Position numbers and translations under genes: made by a program. From the NCBI GenBank assembly GCA_902826945.1, contig CADEGS010000113.1:5169-13984 (forward strand): a stretch of 8,816 bases of DNA, written 5' to 3'. Shown in pieces: positions 1 through 7,173 of this stretch. The notes below the pieces were generated by a model. That model saw nothing but the letters and a program-made list of their open reading frames with translations, did no database searches and was not told the origin of the DNA. Position 1 is the stretch's first letter. Each line of letters opens with the position of its first letter. Source of the stretch: an uncultured bacterium. Lineage in GTDB: Bacteria; Planctomycetota; UBA1135; GCA-002686595.

Positions 1-1665
1 CGCTGCGGGCTGTGCGGGCTGCTCTGGCGCGTGGTCGCGTTCGTGCTGCGGCCGCTGGCGGCCCTGTTCCAGCTCGCCTGGGCGGCGCTCGAGCGCGCCT
101 ACCCCGCCGTGCTGGGCGCGTGCCTGGCCCATCCGCTGCTCGTGCTCGGCGGCGCGGGCGCGCTCCTGTGGGTCGCGCTGCAGCGCGCGGACGACCTGGG
201 CGTCGAGCTCTTGCCCGAGATCCACCAGGGCGAGTTCACCGCGCACGCGACGCTCTTCGTCGGCAGCCCGCTCGAGAGCACCGACCGCGTCATGCGCGAG
301 CTCGAGACGCGCGTGCGCGCGCTCCCCGGCGTGGCGAGCACCGCCCTGACCGTCGGGATCGAGAAGGAGACCCTGACGCGCGACATCGAGGGCCCGCACA
401 CCGCGCGCCTGACGGTGCGCCTGACGCCCGCGGCGCGCACGCCCGAGCGCGAGGAGCGGCTGGCGCAGGAGGTGCGCGGGCTGCTCGCCGCGCACCCGGC
501 GACGCGCTCGATCGAGATCACGCGGCCGACGCCGTTCGCCCTCGACGCCGCCATCGCGGTCGAGGTCAAGGGCTACGACCTGGTCGAGATCGAGGCGGTG
601 GCGGCCGAGGTCGAGCGCCGCATGCGCGCCGTGCCGGGCCTGGCCGACGTGCGCAGCAGCGTGCGCCCCGGCCATCCCGAGGCGCGCGTGACCTTCGACC
701 GCGAGAAGATGCTCGAGCTGGGGCTCGACCTGGCCACGGTCTCGACCCTGGTGCGCGACCAGGTGCTGGGCAACGTCAGCACGCGCTTCCAGGAGGGCGA
801 CGACCGCATCGCGGTGCGCGTCATCGGCGACGAGGTGATCCTCTCGACGATCGACGCCGTGCTCGAGCTGCCGGTCAACCCCGCCGCGCCGCGGCCGGTG
901 CCGCTGCGCTCGGTGGCGACGATCGACATCGTCCAGGGGCCGGCCGAGATCCGCCGCATCGAGAACACGCGCGCCGTGGTCGTCAGCGCGGCCAGCACGG
1001 GCGTGGACCTGGGCGGGATCAGCGCGCGCATCGACGAGGCCCTGGCCACGGTCGAGCACCCCGACGACGTGCGCGTCGAGCTCGGCGGGCAGAAGCGCGA
1101 GATGGACCAGGCGCAGACGAACCTCGTGTTCGCGCTGCTGCTCGCCGTCTTCCTCGTCTACGTGGTCATGGCCAGCCAGTTCGAGTCGCTGCTGCAGCCG
1201 TTCGTGATCCTGCTGACGGTGCCGCTGGCGCTGGTCGGGGTGATCTTCGCGCTGGACCTGCTCGACGTGCCGCTCTCGGTGGTCGTGTTCATCGGGCTGA
1301 TCCTCCTGGCCGGCATCGTGGTCAACAACGCGATCGTGCTCGTCGACCGCATCAACCAGCGCCGCCGCGCCGGCCAGGCCCTGCGCGACGCGATCCTCGA
1401 GGCCGGCCATACGCGCCTGCGCCCGATCCTGATGACGACCGTCACGACCGTGCTCGGCCTGCTGCCGATGACCGGCTGGCTGGCGAGCCTGCCGCTCGTC
1501 GGCGCGCTGGGCGGCGGCGAGGGGGCCGAGATCCGCGCGCCGATGGCGGTCACCGTGATCGCGGGCCTGTCCTCCTCCACGCTCCTGACCCTGTTCGTGA
1601 TCCCGGTCGTGTACTCGCTCCTCTCCCGCCGCCAGCCGCCCGCGGCGCCCGCGCCCGCGCCATGA
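1..1665 (+). CDS. RND-family efflux transporter permease, C-terminal half (5' truncated by window edge)
   Basis: The reading frame is open from base 1 to a TGA at 1663-1665, giving 554 residues; the GTG at 31 is internal, not a start. It is the second half of an inner-membrane proton-driven RND pump. The order is TM7 (about residues 41-60), then ELLPEIHQGEF opening the second periplasmic porter region, then TM8-TM12 from about residue 374. The segment MASQFESLLQPFVILLTVPLALVG and GIVVNNAIVLVD (residues 438-449) are classic RND TM8-TM10 motifs, followed by RLRPILMTT and VIPVVYSLL at TM12. The AcrB relay lysine of TM10 is replaced by NN, as in many RND permeases outside the AcrB group. A short Pro/Ala-rich tail ends the protein. 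A small insertion (GWLASLPLVGAL) follows TM11. The next gene, a second RND permease, overlaps by ATGA. Substrate cannot be told; the adaptor and outer-membrane partners would lie outside the window. The family call is very secure. Confidence 0.95.
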   Translation, partial: RCGLCGLLWRVVAFVLRPLAALFQLAWAALERAYPAVLGACLAHPLLVLGGAGALLWVALQRADDLGVELLPEIHQGEFTAHATLFVGSPLESTDRVMRELETRVRALPGVASTALTVGIEKETLTRDIEGPHTARLTVRLTPAARTPEREERLAQEVRGLLAAHPATRSIEITRPTPFALDAAIAVEVKGYDLVEIEAVAAEVERRMRAVPGLADVRSSVRPGHPEARVTFDREKMLELGLDLATVSTLVRDQVLGNVSTRFQEGDDRIAVRVIGDEVILSTIDAVLELPVNPAAPRPVPLRSVATIDIVQGPAEIRRIENTRAVVVSAASTGVDLGGISARIDEALATVEHPDDVRVELGGQKREMDQAQTNLVFALLLAVFLVYVVMASQFESLLQPFVILLTVPLALVGVIFALDLLDVPLSVVVFIGLILLAGIVVNNAIVLVDRINQRRRAGQALRDAILEAGHTRLRPILMTTVTTVLGLLPMTGWLASLPLVGALGGGEGAEIRAPMAVTVIAGLSSSTLLTLFVIPVVYSLLSRRQPPAAPAPAP

Positions 1666-4600
1666 CCAACGACGACTCCGCACGCGCGCACGGGCTCTTC
1701 GCCGCGACGGTCGGGCGGCCGGTGGCGCTGTCGGTGGCGTTCCTGACGCTGCTCGTCGTCGGCGCGATCGCCTACCAGCGCATCCCGCTGCAGCTCCTGC
1801 CCTCGGGCTTCACCCAGCCCGAGGTGAACGTCTGGATCCCGAACCCCGGCGCCAGCGCGCACGAGAACGAGGAGGAGGTCGCCAAGGTCGTCGAGGACGA
1901 GCTCGAGACCCTGACCGGCATCGAGGAGCTGCGCAGCTGGTCCGACCAGGACTCGGTGTTCATGCGCATCGAGTTCAGCGGCACGGCCGACATGGACCTG
2001 GCCAAGGCCGAGGTGCGCGACCGCATCGAGCGCGCGCGTCCGCTCCTGCCCGGCACGGTCGAGCAGATCGGCACCTGGACCGAGTCGGCCTCCAGCGTGC
2101 CCGTCACGTTCTTCGGCATCCTGCTCAAGGGCGACCTGGAGACGCGCGACCGCCTGGTCGAGCGCGTCATCGTGCCGCGCCTCGAGGCCGTGCCCGGCAT
2201 CGGCAAGGTGACCGTGTGGGGCGTGCTGCGGGACAGCGTGCGCATCCTGCTCGACGAGGACCGCGTCGCGGCCGCGCGCCTGGACATCGGCCAGCTCGTG
2301 CGCCGGCTGGGCCAGGACAACTTCGCGCTGCCCCTGGGCGAGGTGAACGACGGCGGACGCGAGATCATCCTGCGCTCGGACATGCGCTTCCGCACGCCCG
2401 AGGAGGTGGCCGAGGTCCCGATCGGCGGCGGGCTGCGCATCCGCGACGTCGGACGCGTCGAGCGCGTCAAGAGCGTCGGCGACTCGCTCTCGATCATCGA
2501 CGGCGGCGTCGCCTACTACGGGATGGCCGTCAAGGACAGCCAGTCGAACGTGGTCGAGGTCAGCCGCGCCTGGGAGCGCGCGCTGGCCGACCTGGAGCAC
2601 GACCCGGCGCTCGAGGGACGCATGTCCTCGATGACCTTCTTCCTGCAGGGGGAGATGATCGAGAGCGCGCTGGAGCAGCTGCGCAGCACGGCCATGTGGG
2701 GCGGCGTGCTGGCGGTGGTGGTCCTGTTCCTGTTCCTGCGCCGGGTGCGCCTGACCTTGTGCGTGGCGCTCTCGATCCCCGTCTCGGCGCTGCTCGCGAT
2801 CGCCTGGGAGTACTTCACCGGCGGCACGTTCAACGTCCTGACGATGACGGGCCTGACGCTCGGCATCGGCATGCTGGTCGACAACGCGATCGTCGTGGTC
2901 GAGAACGTCGCGCGCCTGCACCAGCTCGGACGCTCGGCGCGCGAGGCGGCCGTCGTCGGCACGCGCCAGATCGCCCTGGCGATGACGCTCGCCACGCTGA
3001 CGACCGTGGTCGTGTTCCTGCCGCTGATCTTCATGAGCTCGAACCCGATGGTGCGTGTCCTCTTCGGAGGCATCGTCATCCCGTTCTCGATCTCGCTGCT
3101 CGCCAGCCTGCTCGTCGCCACGACCTTCCTGCCGGTCGTGACGGCGCGTTGCCTCGGCCTCCGACCGCGCGCGGTGCAGGCGCTCGCGCGCGGCGTCGCG
3201 CCGCTGGCCCGCGGGCCGGTGCGAGCGATCGCCTGGTGCCTGGGAGGCCTGCGCGCGCTCTGGTTCGGCGTGCTGCGCGGGGCGTGGGCGCTCGAGCGCA
3301 CCTTGCTGCGCGGCCTCGCGCCGCTGCGCTGGCTCGTGGCGCTGGCCGCCGTGGCGCTCCTGGTCTGGAGGCTGCGCTCCAGGCACGGCTACGACGTCGG
3401 CGCCGGGCTGAGCGACTTCGGCGTCGCGCTGGGAGGCGGCCCGGAGCAGGCCCGCCGCGACGGCTCCTTCCAGGCCCTCGGCACGCTGCTGGCCGTCGGG
3501 CTGGCCACGTTCGGCCTGCCGATCTGGCGACGCATGGTCGAGCGCGCCCCCGTGCGACCCGCGCACTTCGTCCCGCGCGGCGACTCGCTGATCGACATGG
3601 TCGTGGCCGGCAACCGCCGCCTGGTGGCGTGGACCCTCGACCACCGCTTCGGCGCCGTCGGGCTCTCCTTGCTGGCTCTCCTGACGGCCTTCGTCCCGCT
3701 GAGCCTCATGGACTTCGCCCCCTTCGGCGAGGACTCGCGCGTCGACCGCGTCGAGTTCAACGTGCTGTTCAACACGAGCTTCCGCCTGGAGGAGGCCGAC
3801 CAGGAGGTGGCGCGCTACGGCGAGTTCCTCGAGGAGCGCCGCGAGCGCTACGGCTTCGACCACTGGAGCTGCCGCTTCGACGAGACGGACGCCAGCTTCG
3901 CGCTCTACTGGGACGAGCGCCGCGAGCGCGAGTTCTTCGACGACCTGCAGGTCGAGCTGCAGCGCGAGCTGCCGCGCGTGCCCGGCCACACGCTGGTCTT
4001 CTACGACGGCGAGAGCACGAGCGCGCGCAGCGCCGACGTGGCGAGCTTCACGCTCGTCGGGCCCGAGTCGTCCGAGCTCGAGCGCCTGGCCGTCCAGGGC
4101 CAGCGCGTGCTGGCCTCCGTGCCGGGGCTGTCGCAGGTGTCCTCGCAGCGCCAGAACGCGCCGGAGCAGATCGACGTGCGCGTGGACCGCGACCTGGCGA
4201 GCGACCTGGGCGTGGACAGCGAGGCGATCCAGCAGACGATCGCCTGGACGCTGCGCGGCTTCCCGCTGCCCTCGTTCCAGGAGAAGGGCCGCCAGGTGCC
4301 GCTCCTGATCGAGTACGACGAGGAGCAGACGGCCGGCCTCTCGACGCTGCGCGACCTGTCGGTGTTCGGCAAGGACGGGATGGTGCCGCTGTCCTCGGTG
4401 GCGCAGCTCGGCTTCAGCAAGGGCTCGCGCTCGATCATGCGCCGCAACGGGCAGACCAGCCTGACGCTGACGGCCAAGGTGGACGATCCGACGCAGATCG
4501 TGCCCGTGACCGAGCGCGGCTACCGCGCCCTGGCCGAGCTCGAGATGCCGCGCGGCTACGGCTTCGACCGCAGCGACTCCGCGCGCTCGCGCCAGCAGGA

Positions 4601-5201
4601 GGAGTTCGGCGAGCTCCTGTGGGCGCTCCTCCTCGCCGTCACGCTCGTCTTCCTCCTGATGGGCGTCCTGTTCGAGTCGCTGCTCTTGCCCTTCTCGGTC
4701 CTGTTCACGATCCCCTTCGCGCTGCTGGGAGCGATCTGGACCCTGTTCCTCAGGAGCACGCCGCTGGACGTGATGGGCCTGATGGGCATGATCCTGCTGG
4801 CGGGGGTCGTGGTGAACAACGGCATCGTGCTGGTCGATCGCGTGCACGGCCTGCGCCGCGAGGGCATGCAGCGCGCGGAGGCGGTCGCCCTCGGCTGTGC
4901 GCAGCGCGTGCGGCCGATCCTGATGACGGCGATGACCACGGTGTGCGGGCTCGTCCCGATGATCCTCGCCGAGCCCACCGGCGGAGACGGCATCGACTAC
5001 CGGGCGCTGGCCGCGATCGTCGCCGGCGGCCTGGCTTCGAGCACCTTCTTCACGCTGTGGGTCGTCCCGCTCGCGTACTGCGTGCTGGACGATCTCGCGG
5101 CGCGCGTGCGCGCGGAGCTCGGCTGGTGGCTCGGACGCCTGTCCCGCGGCCGCCGCGCGCGCCCCGGGCCCGGCGCGAGCGAGCCGACGCCCGCCGCGTG
5201 A
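1662..5201 (+). CDS. RND-family efflux transporter permease, complete, with enlarged TM6-TM7 linker
   Basis: A 1179-residue inner-membrane RND permease, about 130 residues longer than the usual 1030-1050. The ATG at 1662 overlaps the preceding TGA (ATGA) and puts TM1 at about residues 20-38, as expected for the family; there is no Shine-Dalgarno, so coupling is likely. The first periplasmic region spans about 39-342, with TM2-TM6 from 343 to about 495. TM4 carries GMLVDNAIVVVEN, with D407 matching the first relay Asp of AcrB and N408 in place of the second. The second periplasmic region is about 683-982, and TM8-TM12 run from about 983 to 1141. TM10 has VVVNNGIVLVD, lacking the AcrB relay Lys. 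The oddity is residues about 497-660 between TM6 and TM7: this stretch is normally about 40 residues but here about 165, with strong hydrophobic segments at about 555-571 and 603-623. The tail is basic and Pro/Ala-rich. Together with the upstream permease it may form a heteromeric pump like MdtBC (inference). Substrate is unknown. Confidence 0.95.
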   Translation: MTNDDSARAHGLFAATVGRPVALSVAFLTLLVVGAIAYQRIPLQLLPSGFTQPEVNVWIPNPGASAHENEEEVAKVVEDELETLTGIEELRSWSDQDSVFMRIEFSGTADMDLAKAEVRDRIERARPLLPGTVEQIGTWTESASSVPVTFFGILLKGDLETRDRLVERVIVPRLEAVPGIGKVTVWGVLRDSVRILLDEDRVAAARLDIGQLVRRLGQDNFALPLGEVNDGGREIILRSDMRFRTPEEVAEVPIGGGLRIRDVGRVERVKSVGDSLSIIDGGVAYYGMAVKDSQSNVVEVSRAWERALADLEHDPALEGRMSSMTFFLQGEMIESALEQLRSTAMWGGVLAVVVLFLFLRRVRLTLCVALSIPVSALLAIAWEYFTGGTFNVLTMTGLTLGIGMLVDNAIVVVENVARLHQLGRSAREAAVVGTRQIALAMTLATLTTVVVFLPLIFMSSNPMVRVLFGGIVIPFSISLLASLLVATTFLPVVTARCLGLRPRAVQALARGVAPLARGPVRAIAWCLGGLRALWFGVLRGAWALERTLLRGLAPLRWLVALAAVALLVWRLRSRHGYDVGAGLSDFGVALGGGPEQARRDGSFQALGTLLAVGLATFGLPIWRRMVERAPVRPAHFVPRGDSLIDMVVAGNRRLVAWTLDHRFGAVGLSLLALLTAFVPLSLMDFAPFGEDSRVDRVEFNVLFNTSFRLEEADQEVARYGEFLEERRERYGFDHWSCRFDETDASFALYWDERREREFFDDLQVELQRELPRVPGHTLVFYDGESTSARSADVASFTLVGPESSELERLAVQGQRVLASVPGLSQVSSQRQNAPEQIDVRVDRDLASDLGVDSEAIQQTIAWTLRGFPLPSFQEKGRQVPLLIEYDEEQTAGLSTLRDLSVFGKDGMVPLSSVAQLGFSKGSRSIMRRNGQTSLTLTAKVDDPTQIVPVTERGYRALAELEMPRGYGFDRSDSARSRQQEEFGELLWALLLAVTLVFLLMGVLFESLLLPFSVLFTIPFALLGAIWTLFLRSTPLDVMGLMGMILLAGVVVNNGIVLVDRVHGLRREGMQRAEAVALGCAQRVRPILMTAMTTVCGLVPMILAEPTGGDGIDYRALAAIVAGGLASSTFFTLWVVPLAYCVLDDLAARVRAELGWWLGRLSRGRRARPGPGASEPTPAA

Positions 5202-5204
5202 CGC

Positions 5205-5222
5205 GCGCGCGTCGACGCGCGC
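5205..5222. repeat. Perfect 18-bp palindrome just downstream of the RND genes
   Basis: The sequence GCGCGCGTCGACGCGCGC reads the same on both strands and begins 4 nt after the TGA of the second RND gene. As RNA it would form a 7-bp all-GC stem with a TCGA loop. It could end the pump transcript, although no T-run follows. Its right half overlaps the candidate -35 hexamer of the next promoter, so it could also be an operator. In a CG-rich genome such palindromes also arise by chance, so the role is open. Confidence 0.45.
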
Positions 5223-5240
5223 CGCCCGCTCCGCTAGACT
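5212..5240 (+). promoter_or_regulatory. Candidate sigma-70-type promoter for ribH-nusB-ftsY-ligase
   Basis: A TCGACG hexamer (5212-5217, four of six matches to TTGACA) is followed after exactly 17 bp by TAGACT (5235-5240, four of six matches to TATAAT). This is the most AT-rich spot in the only intergenic gap. Transcription would begin near 5247, leaving a leader of about 36 nt before the ribH ATG. The call rests on pattern and position only; the consensus in this lineage is not known to me. Confidence 0.4.
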
Positions 5241-5248
5241 CTCGCGCC

Positions 5249-5267
5249 GGCGCGCGGCCCGCGCGCC
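5249..5267 (+). other. GC hairpin in the predicted ribH leader
   Basis: GGCGCGC (5249-5255) and GCGCGCC (5261-5267) are exact inverted repeats around a 5-nt loop. If transcription starts near 5247, the hairpin lies at the very 5' end of the message, where it could stabilise it. No T-run follows, so it does not look like a normal intrinsic terminator. The leader is far too short for an FMN riboswitch, the usual control of riboflavin genes. Confidence 0.35.
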
Positions 5268-5282
5268 CCCTCGATCCTTCCC

Positions 5283-5807
5283 ATGGCACGCGCGGAAGAG
5301 CCTCGGCGGCCCGACGACCGCCTCTCGCCCGGGACGCGGGTCGCCGCGGTCGTGTCGACCTACCACCGCGAGGTGACGCAGGGCATGTTCCGCTCGGCCG
5401 CGCGCACGCTGGTCGAGGCCGGGCTGGACGCCGAGCACCTGCTCGAGGTGCGCGTGCCGGGCGCGTTCGAGATCCCGCTCGTCGCGCGGCGCCTGGCGCG
5501 GCGCGGCGACGTGGACGGCGTCCTGTGCTTCGGGCTGGTGCTGCGCGGCGAGACCGATCACGACCGCTACATCGCGAGCGCGGTTGCCGGCGAGCTGCTG
5601 CGCGTCGGCCTCGAGGTGGACAAGCCGGTCCTGTTCGGCGTGCTGACCTGCCACACGCTGGAGCAGGCCGAGGCGCGCGCGCGACCGCGCGAGCAGGGCG
5701 GCCTGGACAAGGGACACGAGGTGGCGAGCGCGCTGGTCGACGTGCTGGCGGCGCTGCGCCGCGCGTCGGGCGACCTGCGCGCGCCGCAGCACGCGGAGGA
5801 GCGATGA
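5283..5807 (+). CDS. ribH: 6,7-dimethyl-8-ribityllumazine synthase (lumazine synthase)
   Basis: This cytosolic enzyme condenses 5-amino-6-ribitylamino-uracil with 3,4-dihydroxy-2-butanone 4-phosphate to form lumazine, the penultimate step of riboflavin synthesis; family members assemble as pentamers or 60-mer shells. The 174-residue protein shows VPGAFEIPL (58-66, substrate-binding loop), LRGETDHDRYI (87-97) with the catalytic His at 93, KPVLFGVLT (114-122) and a late basic segment ending in DKG (142-144). An in-frame TAG at 5235-5237 closes the frame upstream and the ATG at 5283 is the only start before the first strand, so the start is firm even though no Shine-Dalgarno is visible. Variations: STYHRE stands where SRFN is usual, giving Tyr for the ring-stacking Phe, and the Arg-to-Lys spacing near the C-terminus looks about three residues longer than in Bacillus subtilis. 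It overlaps nusB by ATGA. No other riboflavin gene lies in the window. Confidence 0.93.
   Translation: MARAEEPRRPDDRLSPGTRVAAVVSTYHREVTQGMFRSAARTLVEAGLDAEHLLEVRVPGAFEIPLVARRLARRGDVDGVLCFGLVLRGETDHDRYIASAVAGELLRVGLEVDKPVLFGVLTCHTLEQAEARARPREQGGLDKGHEVASALVDVLAALRRASGDLRAPQHAEER
5795..5800 (+). promoter_or_regulatory. Shine-Dalgarno of nusB
   Basis: GGAGGA lies three nt before the nusB ATG, inside the last codons of ribH. It is the only strong Shine-Dalgarno in front of any gene in this window and supports the ATG at 5804 as the nusB start, alongside coupling through the ATGA overlap. Confidence 0.7.
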
Positions 5808-6247
5808 AGAAGCGCACGCGCTCGCGGGAGCTGGCCCTGCAGTTCCTCTACCAGGTCGACCTGCGCGGCGAGGACTACCTGCCCGAGGCGCAGGCCTTCC
5901 TGCGCCAGGAGGAGAGCGAGCGCACGACGCGCGAGTTCGCCCTGCACCTGATCCGCGGCACGGCGGAGCACAAGGCCGAGCTCGACCGCATGATCTGCGA
6001 CGTCGCGCAGAACTGGGACATCCGGCGCATGGCGGCCATCGACCGCAACGTGCTGCGCATGGCCACGTTCGAGCTCGTGCACTGCACCGACATCCCGCCC
6101 AAGGTCTCGATCAACGAGGCGATCGAGCTCGGCAAGCGCTTCTCGACGCAGAACTCGGGCGGCTTCATCAACGGCGTGCTCGACAAGATCAAGGACCGCT
6201 TCGTCGAGCGCGGCAACGACGTCTCCTCCACCACCGCCGAGGCCTGA
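5804..6247 (+). CDS. nusB: Transcription antitermination factor NusB
   Basis: NusB pairs with ribosomal protein S10 (NusE) to bind boxA RNA and lets RNA polymerase read through terminators, chiefly in rRNA operons. The 147-residue product matches the family length (139 in E. coli) and its all-helical layout. RSRELALQFLYQ (6-17) is the N-terminal basic helix with the RNA-binding side. NWDIRRMAAIDRNVLRMATFEL (70-91) is the central signature, and IPPKVSINEAIELGKRF (97-113) followed by SGGFINGVLDKI (118-129) is the hallmark C-terminal block. The start is fixed by homology, the GGAGGA site and the ATGA overlap with ribH. ribH-nusB adjacency is very common in bacteria. Five nt separate its TGA from ftsY. 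Nothing is missing or damaged. Confidence 0.96.
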   Translation: MKKRTRSRELALQFLYQVDLRGEDYLPEAQAFLRQEESERTTREFALHLIRGTAEHKAELDRMICDVAQNWDIRRMAAIDRNVLRMATFELVHCTDIPPKVSINEAIELGKRFSTQNSGGFINGVLDKIKDRFVERGNDVSSTTAEA

Positions 6248-6252
6248 GAGCC

Positions 6253-7173
6253 GTGGGCCTCTTCGAGCGCCTCAAGCAGCGCCTCGGCCGCACGCGCGGC
6301 GCGCTGGCCGACGGGCTGACCGGCCTCTTCCGCGGCGGCCGGCCGATGGACGCGTCGCTCCTCGCCGAGCTCGAGGAGCTGCTCTACACCGCCGACCTCG
6401 GCCCGGTCGCGGGCGAGGTCGTGGAGGAGCTCGCGCGCGCCCACCGCCGCGGCAGCCTGCGCGGCGAGGACGACGTGCGCGCCACGCTGCGCGCGGCGCT
6501 GCTCGCGCGCCTGCCGCCCGCCGGCGGCGACCCCGACTTCGACCGGCCGACGACGGTCGTCCTGGTCGTGGGCGTCAACGGCTCCGGCAAGACGACGACG
6601 ATCGCCAAGCTCGCCAACCGCTACCACGCCCAGGGGCGCCAGGTGCTGGTGGGCGCCTGCGACACCTACCGCGCGGCGGCGGCCGACCAGCTCCAGGTGT
6701 GGGCCGGGCGCAGCGGCGTCGAGATCGTGCGCAAGGACGAGGGCGCCGACCCGGCCGCGGTCGCCTTCGAGGCGCTGGAGGCGGCCGACGTGCTCGGCTA
6801 CGGCCTCGTGATCCTCGACACCGCCGGGCGCCTGCACACGCAGAAGAACCTGATGGCGGAGCTCGACAAGATCCGCCGCGTCGTCTCGCGCCGCATCGAG
6901 GGCGCGCCGCACGAGACCTGGCTCGTGCTCGACGGCACGAACGGCCAGAACGCGATCCAGCAGGCGCGCCTGTTCACGGCCTCGGTCGAGGTCACCGGCC
7001 TCGTGATCGCCAAGCTCGACGGCACCGCGCGCGGCGGCGCGGTGTTCGCGATCACGCGCGAGCTCGGCCTCCCGATCCGCTACATCGGCACCGGCGAGAC
7101 GAACGCGGACCTGGAGCCCTTCGACCCCGAGGCCTTCGTCGACGCCGTCCTGGCGAGCGACGCGCCCCGGTGA
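6253..7173 (+). CDS. ftsY: Signal recognition particle receptor FtsY
   Basis: This GTPase at the inner face of the membrane docks the SRP (Ffh-RNA)-ribosome complex and hands nascent membrane proteins to SecYEG. The 306-residue protein is the NG core with a short N-terminal amphipathic helix (MGLFERLKQRL), without the long acidic A domain of E. coli. The N domain covers about 30-95. G1 is GVNGSGKT (107-114), followed by DTYRAAAADQL (137-147), DTAGR (189-193), AKLDG (253-257) and GTGE (279-282). DTAGRLHTQKNLMAEL and the DLEPFDPEAFVDAV ending separate it from Ffh, which also has an M domain that is absent here. G4 reads AKLD rather than the usual TKLD, a mild change that keeps the guanine-binding Lys and Asp. 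The GTG start follows the nusB stop by 5 nt with only a weak GAGAG in front. Its TGA overlaps the GTG of the next gene (GTGA). Confidence 0.96.
   Translation: MGLFERLKQRLGRTRGALADGLTGLFRGGRPMDASLLAELEELLYTADLGPVAGEVVEELARAHRRGSLRGEDDVRATLRAALLARLPPAGGDPDFDRPTTVVLVVGVNGSGKTTTIAKLANRYHAQGRQVLVGACDTYRAAAADQLQVWAGRSGVEIVRKDEGADPAAVAFEALEAADVLGYGLVILDTAGRLHTQKNLMAELDKIRRVVSRRIEGAPHETWLVLDGTNGQNAIQQARLFTASVEVTGLVIAKLDGTARGGAVFAITRELGLPIRYIGTGETNADLEPFDPEAFVDAVLASDAPR

Noticed and set aside
31..33. GTG as the start of the first RND gene.
   Set aside because: The frame is open to base 1, and the protein begins in the middle of the RND fold, so the true start lies outside the window.
12..1661. In-frame extension of the second RND permease upstream of 1662.
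   Set aside because: The extension translates to Ala/Arg/Gly/Pro-rich nonsense lying over the real first RND gene. Membrane helix 1 sits at the normal distance from the ATG at 1662.
5202..5282. FMN riboswitch upstream of ribH.
   Set aside because: The gap is 81 nt with about 36 nt of possible leader, much too short for the RFN element, and I see none of its conserved blocks.
1158..5792. A very long open frame (1544 codons) on the - strand opposite the second RND gene and ribH.
   Set aside because: Its translation is a low-complexity mix rich in Gln, His, Ala, Arg and Glu with no recognisable domain. It mirrors the codon pattern of the strong + strand genes and crosses gene borders; in DNA this GC-rich, stop codons are rare in every frame.
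2216..5803. Long open + strand frame running into nusB.
   Set aside because: It is out of frame with the well-supported RND and ribH genes and reads as Arg/Ala-rich low complexity; only the part from 5804 is a real protein, NusB.
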